From the IMG/VR virus record IMGVR_UViG_3300042549_010274, positions 1-28,207 of that record: a stretch of 28,207 nt of DNA. One strand, written 5' to 3'. Position 1 is the stretch's first letter, and each line of letters begins with the position of its first letter. A model generated the notes under the pieces. The model made no database searches. It had not been told where the DNA came from and saw only the letters and a list, made by a program, of their open reading frames with translations. Of the stretch, positions 17,917-25,185 are shown one piece after another. Both the position numbers and the translations under genes were made by a program. Source of the stretch: a virus.

Positions 17917-18788
17917 ATATCCTCATTACCGGACACCGTGGATTTGTTGGCAGGCATTTTCAGAAGTTTTACGAAGAGCAGGGGCACACCATTCTTGGGG
18001 TAGACATCGTTGACTCAATGGACGTGCGAAAATTCTTTAGCCTGGCAAACCACACAAAGTTTGATCTGGTAATTCATCTTGCTGCAGTCGTTGGCGGCCG
18101 GGCGAAGATTGAGGGGCATCCGCTATCGGTTGCCGTTGATCTTTCTATTGATGCAGAGATGTGGCAGTGGGCCATTAGGACGAAGCAGCCACGAGTTGTG
18201 TACTTCTCCTCATCGGCAGCCTACCCAATAAAGCTTCAAACAAAGCAGTCGCATAAGAAGCTTAGCGAGTCAGACATTAACCTTAACGACATCAGCAACC
18301 CAGACCTGACCTACGGCTGGTCAAAGCTTACAGGGGAATACCTGGCGCAATTCGCGGAGGCAGAGGGCGTGCGCACGCACGTATTCCGACCGTTCTCCGG
18401 CTACGGCGAGGATCAGGCGCTTGATTACCCATTCCCATCATTTATCCAGCGAGGGAAGAATCGAGATAACCCGTTTGTGATTTGGGGCGACGGAACGCAA
18501 ACGCGGGATTTTGTGCATATTAGCGACATAGTTCGGTGCGTTGACGCAGCCGTAAAGCAAGATTATGTCGGGCCCTTAAACATCGGCACTGGTCACCCGA
18601 CAAGCTTCCAGCAGCTTGGAGAAATGGTGGCTAAGGCAGAGGGCTATTTCCCCAAGTTCCAATTCCTCACCGACAAGCCCGAAGGGGTGAATTGGCGGGT
18701 GGCCGACATATCCTCTATGCTGAAGCTATACACGCCAAAGATTGACCTTGAAACAGGGATCAAGCGCGCACTTAGCGCAAGGGAGTAG
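17913..18788 (+). CDS. NAD-dependent sugar epimerase/dehydratase (extended SDR), 291 aa
   Basis: N-terminal Rossmann motif 'MNILITGHRGFVGRHFQKFY' (G-x2-G-x2-G), 'VIHLAAVVGG', the catalytic 'YFSSSAAYP' Ser region and 'YGWSKLTGEYLA' (Y-x3-K), then 'RPFSGYG', 'VIWGDGTQTRDFVHISDIVR' and 'LNIGTGHPTSF'. All hallmarks of the extended short-chain dehydrogenase/epimerase family are present; length is typical. It probably makes or changes a nucleotide sugar for the neighbouring glycosyltransferases. Substrate cannot be told. Confidence 0.9.
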   Translation: MNILITGHRGFVGRHFQKFYEEQGHTILGVDIVDSMDVRKFFSLANHTKFDLVIHLAAVVGGRAKIEGHPLSVAVDLSIDAEMWQWAIRTKQPRVVYFSSSAAYPIKLQTKQSHKKLSESDINLNDISNPDLTYGWSKLTGEYLAQFAEAEGVRTHVFRPFSGYGEDQALDYPFPSFIQRGKNRDNPFVIWGDGTQTRDFVHISDIVRCVDAAVKQDYVGPLNIGTGHPTSFQQLGEMVAKAEGYFPKFQFLTDKPEGVNWRVADISSMLKLYTPKIDLETGIKRALSARE

Positions 18789-18789
18789 C

Positions 18790-19209
18790 ATGAAGACTGT
18801 TGATTACCCAGAACTTGTAGTTGGTGGAATCTCCGCGCCAAGGGGTAGCTTTGAGGAAGAGTTTCAAGCGATATTCTCCGAGGCCCTCAATCTTCTCATT
18901 CGCAAGCAAGCGCGCTACGGAAATACAAACATTGACCAGCTGGGAATTCATGGTGTTGTCAGCAGGATCGCGTTTGACAAGGTCTCACGAGCGCAAAAGT
19001 TTCTTCAGGGCCGGGTCATTGATGGCAAAGTGGTCCTTGACGAAATTGATGGCGAGACAGAAGAATCCCTTGAGGACACCTTGATGGACATGGCAAACTA
19101 TTCTCTAATTGCAATCTCTCTTCTGCGAGGCACCTGGGGAAAGCCACTTGCGCTCGGGGAGACTGACGATCTATTCCTAGAGGGAGAATCTGAGGGCGAT
19201 AGCAAGTGA
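18790..19209 (+). CDS. Nmad1/DUF1599-like nucleotide-modification-associated protein, 139 aa
   Basis: Start at 18790 with AAGGGAG upstream. 'FSEALNLLIRKQARYGNTNI' then 'LGIHGVVSRIAFDKVSRAQK' and 'ESLEDTLMDMANYSLIAI' match the DUF1599 pattern: K-x-x-x-YG-x-(2)-N, L-G-x-x-G-x-x-x-R-x-x-D-K-x-x-R, E-D-x-x-D-x-x-N-Y. The family is linked by genome context to nucleotide modification or nucleotide pyrophosphohydrolase-like folds. Its acidic residues could bind metal. Placed after the sugar genes. Confidence 0.8.
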   Translation: MKTVDYPELVVGGISAPRGSFEEEFQAIFSEALNLLIRKQARYGNTNIDQLGIHGVVSRIAFDKVSRAQKFLQGRVIDGKVVLDEIDGETEESLEDTLMDMANYSLIAISLLRGTWGKPLALGETDDLFLEGESEGDSK

Positions 19210-19640
19210 GCTCTTTGATGACCTTTGACGACCTTGAGCAAGAGCTTGAACTCATGTTCCCGGGGACTAGCCGAAAAGTTTCGGCTGACAAACTTGCGGA
19301 AATTATGCCTAACTTTACGGCCCGAACCATCCAGGCATATATTTATGGGCACAGGAATATCGTCGACAGGTTCAAAGACGAGTTTATCCAGGTTCTGCAG
19401 GCAAAAAGCCCTGAGCGCGCAAGCGTCCTGCGTGAAAGGTTTGCATCAAGGCCAAAGGACGTGCAGGAAATTGCTTCCAGCGCTCGGCACACAAAGCTGC
19501 AAATGGCGATAGATAAGATGTGTATATCTTGCTCTGGCAATACCCCCGACGACGGCGGCTACTGCTGGGACAAAACCTGTCCGCTTGCAATGTTTACAAA
19601 AATGCCGCTACGGCACGAGGTCCCAGATGAAGATTTTTGA
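19206..19640 (+). CDS. Phage protein with C-terminal zinc ribbon-like end, 144 aa
   Basis: GTG start overlaps the previous stop. Opening MSSLMTFDDLEQELELMFPG, then a helical region with 'TARTIQAYIYGHRNIVDRF' that could be a DNA-binding helix-turn-helix, and an end with 'KLQMAIDKMCISCSG', C-x-W and 'CPLAMFTKMPLR'. The ending 'K-x-C-x-x-C-x-G ... C-x(4-5)-C-P-L' is known from many phage proteins as a metal-binding C-terminus. Function unknown; DNA binding is possible. Confidence 0.65.
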   Translation: MSSLMTFDDLEQELELMFPGTSRKVSADKLAEIMPNFTARTIQAYIYGHRNIVDRFKDEFIQVLQAKSPERASVLRERFASRPKDVQEIASSARHTKLQMAIDKMCISCSGNTPDDGGYCWDKTCPLAMFTKMPLRHEVPDEDF

Positions 19641-19827
19641 AAGCGACAAAGAGGACTATTACCTAATTTTTGAGAAAGAACCCAAGACAGGGTTGACTCT
19701 TTGGGCCGTATTTGATACAAGTACTCGAACATTTAAGGCAACGGGTTTTTCTGAGAAGTGGGACGACGCGGCTGTTCATGCTCGTGAAGTCATGAGGGGG
19801 AATGCAAATGAAGCCAAAAACCCTTAA
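19627..19827 (+). CDS. Hypothetical protein, 66 aa
   Basis: ATG at 19627 overlaps the previous gene by 14 bases; a purine-rich GAGGTCCCAG precedes it. The protein opens MKIFESDKEDYYLIFEKEPK and continues with beta strands and a helix, 'AVHAREVMRGNANEAK'. No motif recognised. Confidence 0.55.
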   Translation: MKIFESDKEDYYLIFEKEPKTGLTLWAVFDTSTRTFKATGFSEKWDDAAVHAREVMRGNANEAKNP

Positions 19828-20155
19828 AACAATGCGTGACGCATTTAGCATGTCCGGATATTCACGTCGCCCAGATACAACCAAGGAAATCCATAACACG
19901 AGCGACGACATCTTGGAATTTGTTGACATGATGGCGCACGTAATTTCTTTGAAGAGCGCTATTGGCGGCCCATCGCAGGGCATGTGCACCATTCAGAAAA
20001 ACAAGAAAACCTCAAAGCTGCACATGTATGTCGGCGTTACGATTGGCTCAGACCATCGAGGCTATGCGGCAAAGCACTCGACCCTGGAGGATTGCGAGCT
20101 GGCCGCCTACATGTGGATTAACCAAGTTGCTGCTTCATACCAGGCCCCGGCATGA
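19808..20155 (+). CDS. Hypothetical protein, 115 aa
   Basis: ATG at 19808 is favoured over 19802 because GAGGGGG is 7 bases before it. Basic N-terminus (MKPKTLKTMRDAFSMSGYSR), a helix with 'DDILEFVDMMAHVISL', and a strand-rich C-terminal half, 'KLHMYVGVTIGSDHRGYAAK', ending in a helix. No named family. It overlaps both neighbours. Confidence 0.55.
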   Translation: MKPKTLKTMRDAFSMSGYSRRPDTTKEIHNTSDDILEFVDMMAHVISLKSAIGGPSQGMCTIQKNKKTSKLHMYVGVTIGSDHRGYAAKHSTLEDCELAAYMWINQVAASYQAPA

Positions 20156-20508
20156 GCGACGTTGTAAAAAGCGCAGTCCTAAAAATGCTTAAAGATCGAG
20201 AAAATACCTGGGTGCCCCAAAGCCTTATCCAAAAAACACTAGGTAAAGATGAGCGTTTTGCCCCGGCAATTGCCCAGCTGCGAAAAGAAGGTCACGAGAT
20301 TGCCAATAAACATAGCAGCGTAAATGGCAAGCAGATGTGGGAATACATGCTTGTAGCACGAAAGACCGCCATAGCTCCAGGGTGGTACTGTAGCTCCTGC
20401 AACGGGCGAGTTGCGCCAGCAGATATGCAAGCAAATACGTTGTCAGATCGGCACTCAAACAATTACTGTGTGTCGTGTGCGAAGAAGCGCTTATTTACTC
20501 TGAGGTAG
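20152..20508 (+). CDS. Winged-helix plus zinc-ribbon protein, 118 aa
   Basis: Starts MSDVVKSAVLKMLKDRENTW at an ATG overlapping the upstream stop. Residues 1-65 fit a winged helix ('VPQSLIQKTLGKDERFAPAI', 'IAQLRKEGHEIANK', wing 'WEYML'); residues 75-110 have WYCSSCNGRVAP and NYCVSCAKKRL, two C-x2-C pairs. The fusion suggests a small nucleic-acid-binding regulator. The role is unknown. Confidence 0.65.
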   Translation: MSDVVKSAVLKMLKDRENTWVPQSLIQKTLGKDERFAPAIAQLRKEGHEIANKHSSVNGKQMWEYMLVARKTAIAPGWYCSSCNGRVAPADMQANTLSDRHSNNYCVSCAKKRLFTLR

Positions 20509-20510
20509 AA

Positions 20511-20846
20511 ATGATAGAAAAAATTGAAGACGTCTTGTACGCTGACGGGTGGGAAGAGTGCCTTGTTGGGCACGGCACAATCTTTCATGGAAGCGACGGG
20601 CCGAAAACCGTAGCCATCTATGACCGAGACAAGATGGTCAGGAAGATGGCCCAAGAGATTATTGAGCAGGAGCAGAGCCGCGACCAAGATCAGGCAGAAG
20701 ACTTTGACCCGTACCTTGAGGCTGACGAATACATCTCGTTCAATGTAGAGGGGGCATTCATTCAGCCCGGAATGCCGGTATTTGCCACATTTGACGAGCA
20801 GGTAGATTTTACTAAGGTAGCTACATGCGAATGCGGGAAATGCTAA
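20511..20846 (+). CDS. Acidic hypothetical protein with C-terminal CxCxxC, 111 aa
   Basis: ATG at 20511, MIEKIEDVLYADGWEECLVG, with GAGGTAGAA upstream. The protein is acidic throughout, with a helix 'MVRKMAQEIIEQEQSRDQDQ' and a terminus 'KVATCECGKC'. No family is recognised. The protease gene begins inside its last 22 bases. Confidence 0.6.
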   Translation: MIEKIEDVLYADGWEECLVGHGTIFHGSDGPKTVAIYDRDKMVRKMAQEIIEQEQSRDQDQAEDFDPYLEADEYISFNVEGAFIQPGMPVFATFDEQVDFTKVATCECGKC

Positions 20847-21826
20847 CAAAGATTATTGCGGCCATCGCAGTGATGGCAATGGCAACGCCCCCAGTCACGC
20901 AGCAGGATGTTGTTTTTTCCGGAGAGGACAACTGGGGTCTTGATCGAATCTATCAACCGCAAGGTGACGCCTGGATTGGCGGCAGGCTTTTCCGCAGCGA
21001 TGGTTTTGATTGGGCCGGAGAGGGCTATGGTGGCGGCATTGTTGTATATGTTGTTGATAGTGGCATAAACAATGACCAGCTGTTCAATGACGTGGGCGCC
21101 GGTTTTGCCGCAGTAGGCAAATCTACGGCAGACTGCGGAAATCTACATGGCACAAAGGTCGCCTCTCTCATTGCTGGAATTGGCTACGGGATTGCCGAGC
21201 AGGCAACAATTATTCCGGTGCGTGTGCTGAAGTGCAACGGGGCAGGAACGCAAAGCGCCATAGTTGCCGGACTAAAGTGGATATTAGCGAATGCAGACCC
21301 CACAGTATCCGTGGTTAACATCAGCGCTGGCGGATCAAAAAATAAGGCCATCGACGCCGCTGTAAAGAAGTTAACTAATGCCGGAATACCCGTAGTGATT
21401 GCCGCCGGGAACAACGGGTCCAACGTAAACCGCTACAGCCCAGCCCGGGTAAGCTGCACGGAAGACCTTGCAATCTCTGTTGGCGCATCAACACTTTTTG
21501 ACCTGCCCTGGACAGGTTCAAATTATGGCGACTGCCTAACCCTTTATGCCCCAGGGGTCAGCCTGGTTGCATCCTATGGTGCAGGGGACACAAATGTAAA
21601 CGGAACTTCGTTCTCTGCCCCATATGTCTCTGGGGCAATTGCTGCCTACGCATCCTTTTACGGGATTTCAACGGAAGACGCTTTCTATGAAATGGCAAGC
21701 TACTTTGATCCGTCAATCACCATCGCGGCCCGAAGGGACACCACCAGCTCGGTCCTGCAAATGTTCCCCATTGAAGATGATTGGTCTGGCGATTATTGCT
21801 GGGAGTATTACGGTTGCTGGCCTTAA
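20825..21826 (+). CDS. Exported subtilisin-like serine protease (S8), 333 aa
   Basis: A signal peptide-like N-terminus (MLTKIIAAIAVMAMATPPVT from residue 6) precedes the catalytic domain. The triad is visible: Asp78 in VVDSG, His108 in HGTKVASLIAG, Ser262 in NGTSFSAPYVSG, with oxyanion Asn196 in AAGNNG. Cys residues at 104, 137, 211 and 237 could form disulfides outside the cell. No pro-peptide domain of usual size is present: only about 45 residues lie between signal and catalytic core. Start uses AAGG before ATG at 20825. A phage-coded secreted protease is unusual. It could act on host surface or competing phages; unknown. Confidence 0.9.
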   Translation: MRMREMLTKIIAAIAVMAMATPPVTQQDVVFSGEDNWGLDRIYQPQGDAWIGGRLFRSDGFDWAGEGYGGGIVVYVVDSGINNDQLFNDVGAGFAAVGKSTADCGNLHGTKVASLIAGIGYGIAEQATIIPVRVLKCNGAGTQSAIVAGLKWILANADPTVSVVNISAGGSKNKAIDAAVKKLTNAGIPVVIAAGNNGSNVNRYSPARVSCTEDLAISVGASTLFDLPWTGSNYGDCLTLYAPGVSLVASYGAGDTNVNGTSFSAPYVSGAIAAYASFYGISTEDAFYEMASYFDPSITIAARRDTTSSVLQMFPIEDDWSGDYCWEYYGCWP

Positions 21827-23250
21827 TACCTTCGGGCAGAAGTAAAGTAAAAGCCAGATCCGCCAAGATCAGAAGCGTAAACAAGCGCATCAACCAAGTC
21901 GTCATGAGAGCCGTTTGGGAATGCCATCATTTCGGCCTCAAGCTCATCAATGCCCGGAGCATTGCTTACGTGGAAAACCTTCCCCCCCTCATACCGTGCC
22001 GCAAGCGCCCGTGAGCGCGTCACCTTATCGCGGTCCGGTCGAACGGGTCGGGCAGGCAGGGTAGTTGCTGAGAGCATTTCTCGCACAAAAGTGCTTTGGT
22101 GCTGCACAGCTTCAATGTTTAACGACTCAAAAAATCGAGGATCTTCAGACTCCGGGTCAAGCCCCTTGATGGCCAAGAGGCGCTGTGGCCAGCCCATGCG
22201 TGGGCCACGTGCGTCATTGATGCTTCCGTCGTTGTTGAAGCCGGTAAGCCAAGCACGATGGCCCTCAGTCAGCCGGGCCTTCCAGGCCCCAACGATGTAA
22301 AGGTTATGCTCAGAATCCTCAACTACCTCTACTGCGGAGGTGTAGTCGCTTCGTTCGCTAGCTGAGGATGCAAGGTCAACGCCAATGCGCCTAGCGCCTT
22401 CTGGGACGCGGTCAACCCGCTTAAACCACTCGTATCGGAAGATGTTCCCGCCCATCGATGTAACGTCATTCTGAAACTGCAACATAAAGATTGGCGTGCC
22501 AAGCTCCATGCGTTTCTGCTCCATGTCGGCGACCGTGTACATTTCAGGCCAAAGGACTTTGTCCTCCTCAAGGGCTCGGCGCTGATAGTGGGCTACATGC
22601 TTGGCGATTAGTTCGGCGTAGAAATCATCCTCGTGCCAACGGGTTCCGATGTACCAGCGTTTTGATTTTGGCACAAGCATTGGGTCAACAACTTGCCAAT
22701 ACGTGTCGCTAGCTTTCTGCCGCTGCATGGCGGTGGCATTTTCCTTCATGCCAACCATGTCGTCCGCAAACAAGATGTCAAGACGCGCGCCAGGCTTGAT
22801 TGATCCAAGGCCGTCGGCGAAACATGTTGAGTCTTTGCCAAGGTTTGCTCCCTTTACCGTCCAAACTTCATCAGTCCACTTTGAACCAATAACGCCATCT
22901 TGTGCCCACGGAAAGATTTCAGCAAAATGCGGGGACTCAATGAGAGATTTAATTGCCCTGGATCGAGCAAGCGCGTCAGACATGACGGCAGTAAGAACCC
23001 CAATGCGCACTTTTCCTTTGGTTACCCCAATCATCCGAGCAGCCCGGTGGATAAGCTGAGTAGTCTTTGCGTGGCCGCGAGGCATCAAAACAAGACCACG
23101 GTCGTTCTGGTCAAGGAACTGTTCCATTTCTCGCAAGTGGCGAGGAAAGACCAGGCCGCTCATATACTCGGCAAACGCAGCATCCGATGTTTGCGCCTTG
23201 ACGCGCAACCATTCCCGATAGCTATTGTTAACGCTCTTCGGCTGTTCCAT
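21823..23250 (-). CDS. Terminase large subunit, 475 aa
   Basis: The ATPase motor and nuclease that packages phage DNA into the prohead. Walker A-like MPRGHAKTT (56-64, a common terminase variant), Walker B LDILFADD (157-164), and 'YIGTRWHEDDFYAEL' (motif III/coupling region). The RNase H-fold nuclease begins at 'RIGVDLASS' (Asp292) and ends with 'HDDLVDALVYA' near 452. Length is typical. ATG at 23250 (a TTG at 23253 is possible). Its stop shares the TTAA palindrome with the protease stop, convergent. It overlaps the small terminase gene by 23 bases. Confidence 0.95.
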   Translation of the reverse strand: MEQPKSVNNSYREWLRVKAQTSDAAFAEYMSGLVFPRHLREMEQFLDQNDRGLVLMPRGHAKTTQLIHRAARMIGVTKGKVRIGVLTAVMSDALARSRAIKSLIESPHFAEIFPWAQDGVIGSKWTDEVWTVKGANLGKDSTCFADGLGSIKPGARLDILFADDMVGMKENATAMQRQKASDTYWQVVDPMLVPKSKRWYIGTRWHEDDFYAELIAKHVAHYQRRALEEDKVLWPEMYTVADMEQKRMELGTPIFMLQFQNDVTSMGGNIFRYEWFKRVDRVPEGARRIGVDLASSASERSDYTSAVEVVEDSEHNLYIVGAWKARLTEGHRAWLTGFNNDGSINDARGPRMGWPQRLLAIKGLDPESEDPRFFESLNIEAVQHQSTFVREMLSATTLPARPVRPDRDKVTRSRALAARYEGGKVFHVSNAPGIDELEAEMMAFPNGSHDDLVDALVYASDLGGSGFYFTSARRY

Positions 23251-23743
23251 CAATCACCTGAATTTGATCCGTAAGCTCGCTGGCCCACATAGTAAGACGC
23301 TTTGCTAGGTCCTCAGGAGCAAGCGTATCAATTTCATGAATGTTTTGATTAATCTGAATAGCAACATTTGTACTCCCTGTCTTGATTTGGGCAAACTCAT
23401 TGGTATATGCGCCCGTGAGCTTTGCCAGTCGATCAATGACTTCAAGCTGCAACTTCAGAAACATGGCCTCTTCCTTGGTGCCCCGAGCCCGAGCGGCTCC
23501 CCCAGCTGCCATTTTCCCAACCAGGTTTGCCCGCTGTATAAGCTCCATGCGGCTAGAGGCGGCATCAGGGCCCTCTTCTGACCATTGCTTTCTAATCACA
23601 TAAATATGCTTTCGCACAGTTTCTGTAGATAATTGCATCGCCGTGGCGATTTCCGGCAAAGGCACACCTTGGAGGTGCAGGCCCTTAATCTTCTCCCTTA
23701 GAGCAGTTAGCTGCTCAGCGCCTACGCGCCCACGCTTTGCCAT
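23228..23743 (-). CDS. Terminase small subunit, 171 aa
   Basis: Opens MAKRGRVGAEQLTALREKIK, then 'LQGVPLPEIATAMQLSTETV' (helix-turn-helix near 25-45), a central helical region with a basic Gly/Ala stretch, and an acidic C-terminus that probably contacts the large subunit. Directly upstream of and overlapping the large terminase gene, as expected for TerS. It has no Shine-Dalgarno and appears leaderless from the shared divergent promoter at 23741-23766. Confidence 0.8.
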   Translation of the reverse strand: MAKRGRVGAEQLTALREKIKGLHLQGVPLPEIATAMQLSTETVRKHIYVIRKQWSEEGPDAASSRMELIQRANLVGKMAAGGAARARGTKEEAMFLKLQLEVIDRLAKLTGAYTNEFAQIKTGSTNVAIQINQNIHEIDTLAPEDLAKRLTMWASELTDQIQVIDGTAEER

Positions 23744-23766
23744 AGTCGTAGTATACTTGCATCATG
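23741..23766. promoter_or_regulatory. Symmetric divergent class B (leaderless) promoter
   Basis: The palindrome AGTATACT (23750-23757) supplies -10 TATACT on both strands: plus 23752-23757, minus 23755-23750. On each side exactly six bases follow before an ATG: plus TGCATC then ATG 23764; minus ACGACT then ATG 23743. Neither gene has a Shine-Dalgarno. No clear -35 is seen. Confidence 0.6.
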
Positions 23767-24012
23767 ACTGAAAGCAGGTCCTGTAATTTCTGCGGTGGAT
23801 CTTCCCCTGATGTTGCCTTTAAGTGTATAAAGTGCAAAAAATACAGTGACTCGTGCTCATTTCACGGCAAGGAGAACGCAATATGCTACGATTGCCGCCA
23901 TACGGATGCCCTGGTGCGGACTTGCCTGAACTGTGGGCAACAGATGCGAGACGAGAAGTGCAAGCTGGTTTGCCAATGTGGCTACTTTGCTTCGTGCTCG
24001 GATTATTATTGA
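23764..24012 (+). CDS. Cys-rich multi-zinc protein, 82 aa
   Basis: Begins MTESRSCNFCGGSSPDVAFK, then C-x2-C, C-x2-H-type, C-x2-C, C-x2-C and terminal C-x-C ... C, with at least fourteen Cys. This looks like two or three zinc ribbons of the double-zinc-ribbon sort. It is first in the tail operon, leaderless, opposite the small terminase. Its role is unknown; transcription or assembly factor are both possible. Confidence 0.65.
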   Translation: MTESRSCNFCGGSSPDVAFKCIKCKKYSDSCSFHGKENAICYDCRHTDALVRTCLNCGQQMRDEKCKLVCQCGYFASCSDYY

Positions 24013-24019
24013 GGTGTCT

Positions 24020-24361
24020 ATGATTCGAGTGGCAATCACCGGGGGCGACCTCCAGCGCATACTTGCAAGGGACTTTGCCCAATACCCAAGCATAAAAGAG
24101 GCTTGCGAGCATGCCTGCGCTGAATACGGGCTAACAGCCGAGACCATGCGCTGCTATGCGTCCGGGGGCGTGCCTATGAGGAGCCGAGCCTACCCAAAGA
24201 TCCGAAAACGACTGACGGAAATTGAGCAAGAAGAGGTCACGGCCATGGTCAGCGTGACCGTGGCAAGCAAAAAGCTAGTTGAGTCTCTTACGGCCCAGAT
24301 TCAAGCATACGAGACAGCAGCCGATTCCCTGCGTAAGATTAGGGACAACATCGCCCAGTAG
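24020..24361 (+). CDS. Hypothetical helical protein, 113 aa
   Basis: Start at ATG 24020 with GAGGTG upstream. Opens MIRVAITGGDLQRILARDFA, then 'YPSIKEACEHACAEYGLTAE' and 'YASGGVPMRSRAYPKIRKRL', with a helical C-terminus that could form a coiled coil ('SLTAQIQAYETAADSLRKIR'). No motif recognised; position suggests a small virion or assembly-related protein. Confidence 0.6.
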   Translation: MIRVAITGGDLQRILARDFAQYPSIKEACEHACAEYGLTAETMRCYASGGVPMRSRAYPKIRKRLTEIEQEEVTAMVSVTVASKKLVESLTAQIQAYETAADSLRKIRDNIAQ

Positions 24362-24379
24362 TGCATAGAGGAGTCCCCC

Positions 24380-24727
24380 ATGGCTGCATCAACATATAAT
24401 ATTTCTGCCGAACAAGGCACGGACTACACCGCTGCCCTTACGTATGCCAACTCTGCCGGAACCGCCATTAACATTACTGGCTATACCGCCAGGATGCAGG
24501 TTCGGCGAACTGCTGGTTCTCCAAACGCCGTCTTGACGCTAACAAATACGAGCGGGATTACTTTGGGCGGAGCAGCAGGAACGGTTGCCATTGCGATCCC
24601 TGCCGCTGCGTTGGCTATTATTGACTCAGGAAACTATCGATATGATCTTGAGCTTGTCTCTGGCGCTGGGGTTGTTACCAAGCTAATCTCCGGAGACTTT
24701 GTAGTCACCGGAGAAGTAACGAGATGA
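24380..24727 (+). CDS. Phage tail/baseplate-associated beta-domain protein, 115 aa
   Basis: Starts MAASTYNISAEQGTDYTAAL, then 'ITGYTARMQVRRTAGSPNAV' and 'SGNYRYDLELVSGAG', ending 'LISGDFVVTGEVTR'. The sequence 'G-Y-x-A-x-M-Q-V-R ... (I/L)-x-x-G-x-Y-x-Y-D-L-x-L ... L-x-G-x-F-x-V-x-x-E-V-T-R' is a recurrent, beta-sandwich structural protein at tail-fibre loci of many phages. It overlaps the collagen-like gene by 4 bases, supporting joint function. Confidence 0.7.
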   Translation: MAASTYNISAEQGTDYTAALTYANSAGTAINITGYTARMQVRRTAGSPNAVLTLTNTSGITLGGAAGTVAIAIPAAALAIIDSGNYRYDLELVSGAGVVTKLISGDFVVTGEVTR

Positions 24728-25176
24728 GCCCGGATGTAAACATTGTCGACATCAATCTAACCGTCACCGAAGAGGCAGACAATACGGTTAGCGTCGCTCA
24801 GACAAGCAATGCCATCACTGCGGTCGAAACAACCAATAGCGTTACTGTGGCATCTGTTGGGCTTCAAGGCCCTAAAGGCGACACCGGATCAACCGGATCA
24901 ACCGGAGCAGCCGGATCACAGGGGCCACAAGGGCCACAGGGTGAGACTGGATCCCAGGGCCCGCAGGGAACTGGAGCTTCTCACACCACCTATACGCACA
25001 ATCAAAACACTGCCTCGTCTACCTGGAGCGTTACGCACAATTTGAATTGTTTTCCGTCTGTCATGGTTGTAGATTCAGCCGGTAGTGTCGTTTACGGCAA
25101 CATTGAGTATCTTGACAACAACAGCCTGCGGCTTACGTTCGTTGCCGCCTTTGGCGGTAAGGCATACCTAAACTAA
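24724..25176 (+). CDS. Collagen-like tail protein, 150 aa
   Basis: An N-terminal segment of about 45 residues is rich in Thr/Val ('NTVSVAQTSNAITAVETTNS'), then thirteen G-X-Y triplets (residues 46-84, codons 24859-24975) with Pro, Gln and Asp, and a C-terminal beta domain containing 'WSVTHNLNCFPSVMVVDSAG' and 'FVAAFGGKAYLN'. Collagen triplets in phage tails form trimeric stalks; the C-terminal domain is a likely tip or receptor-contact domain. The triplet run is short and so forms a short stalk. Confidence 0.85.
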   Translation: MSPDVNIVDINLTVTEEADNTVSVAQTSNAITAVETTNSVTVASVGLQGPKGDTGSTGSTGAAGSQGPQGPQGETGSQGPQGTGASHTTYTHNQNTASSTWSVTHNLNCFPSVMVVDSAGSVVYGNIEYLDNNSLRLTFVAAFGGKAYLN

Positions 25177-25185
25177 GGGGGAAGC

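Noticed and set aside
20463-20849. 128-aa minus-strand frame
   Set aside because: Opposite the acidic 111-aa gene; no start signal and odd composition.
22649-23059. 136-aa plus-strand frame
   Set aside because: Opposite the terminase ATPase domain; shadow.
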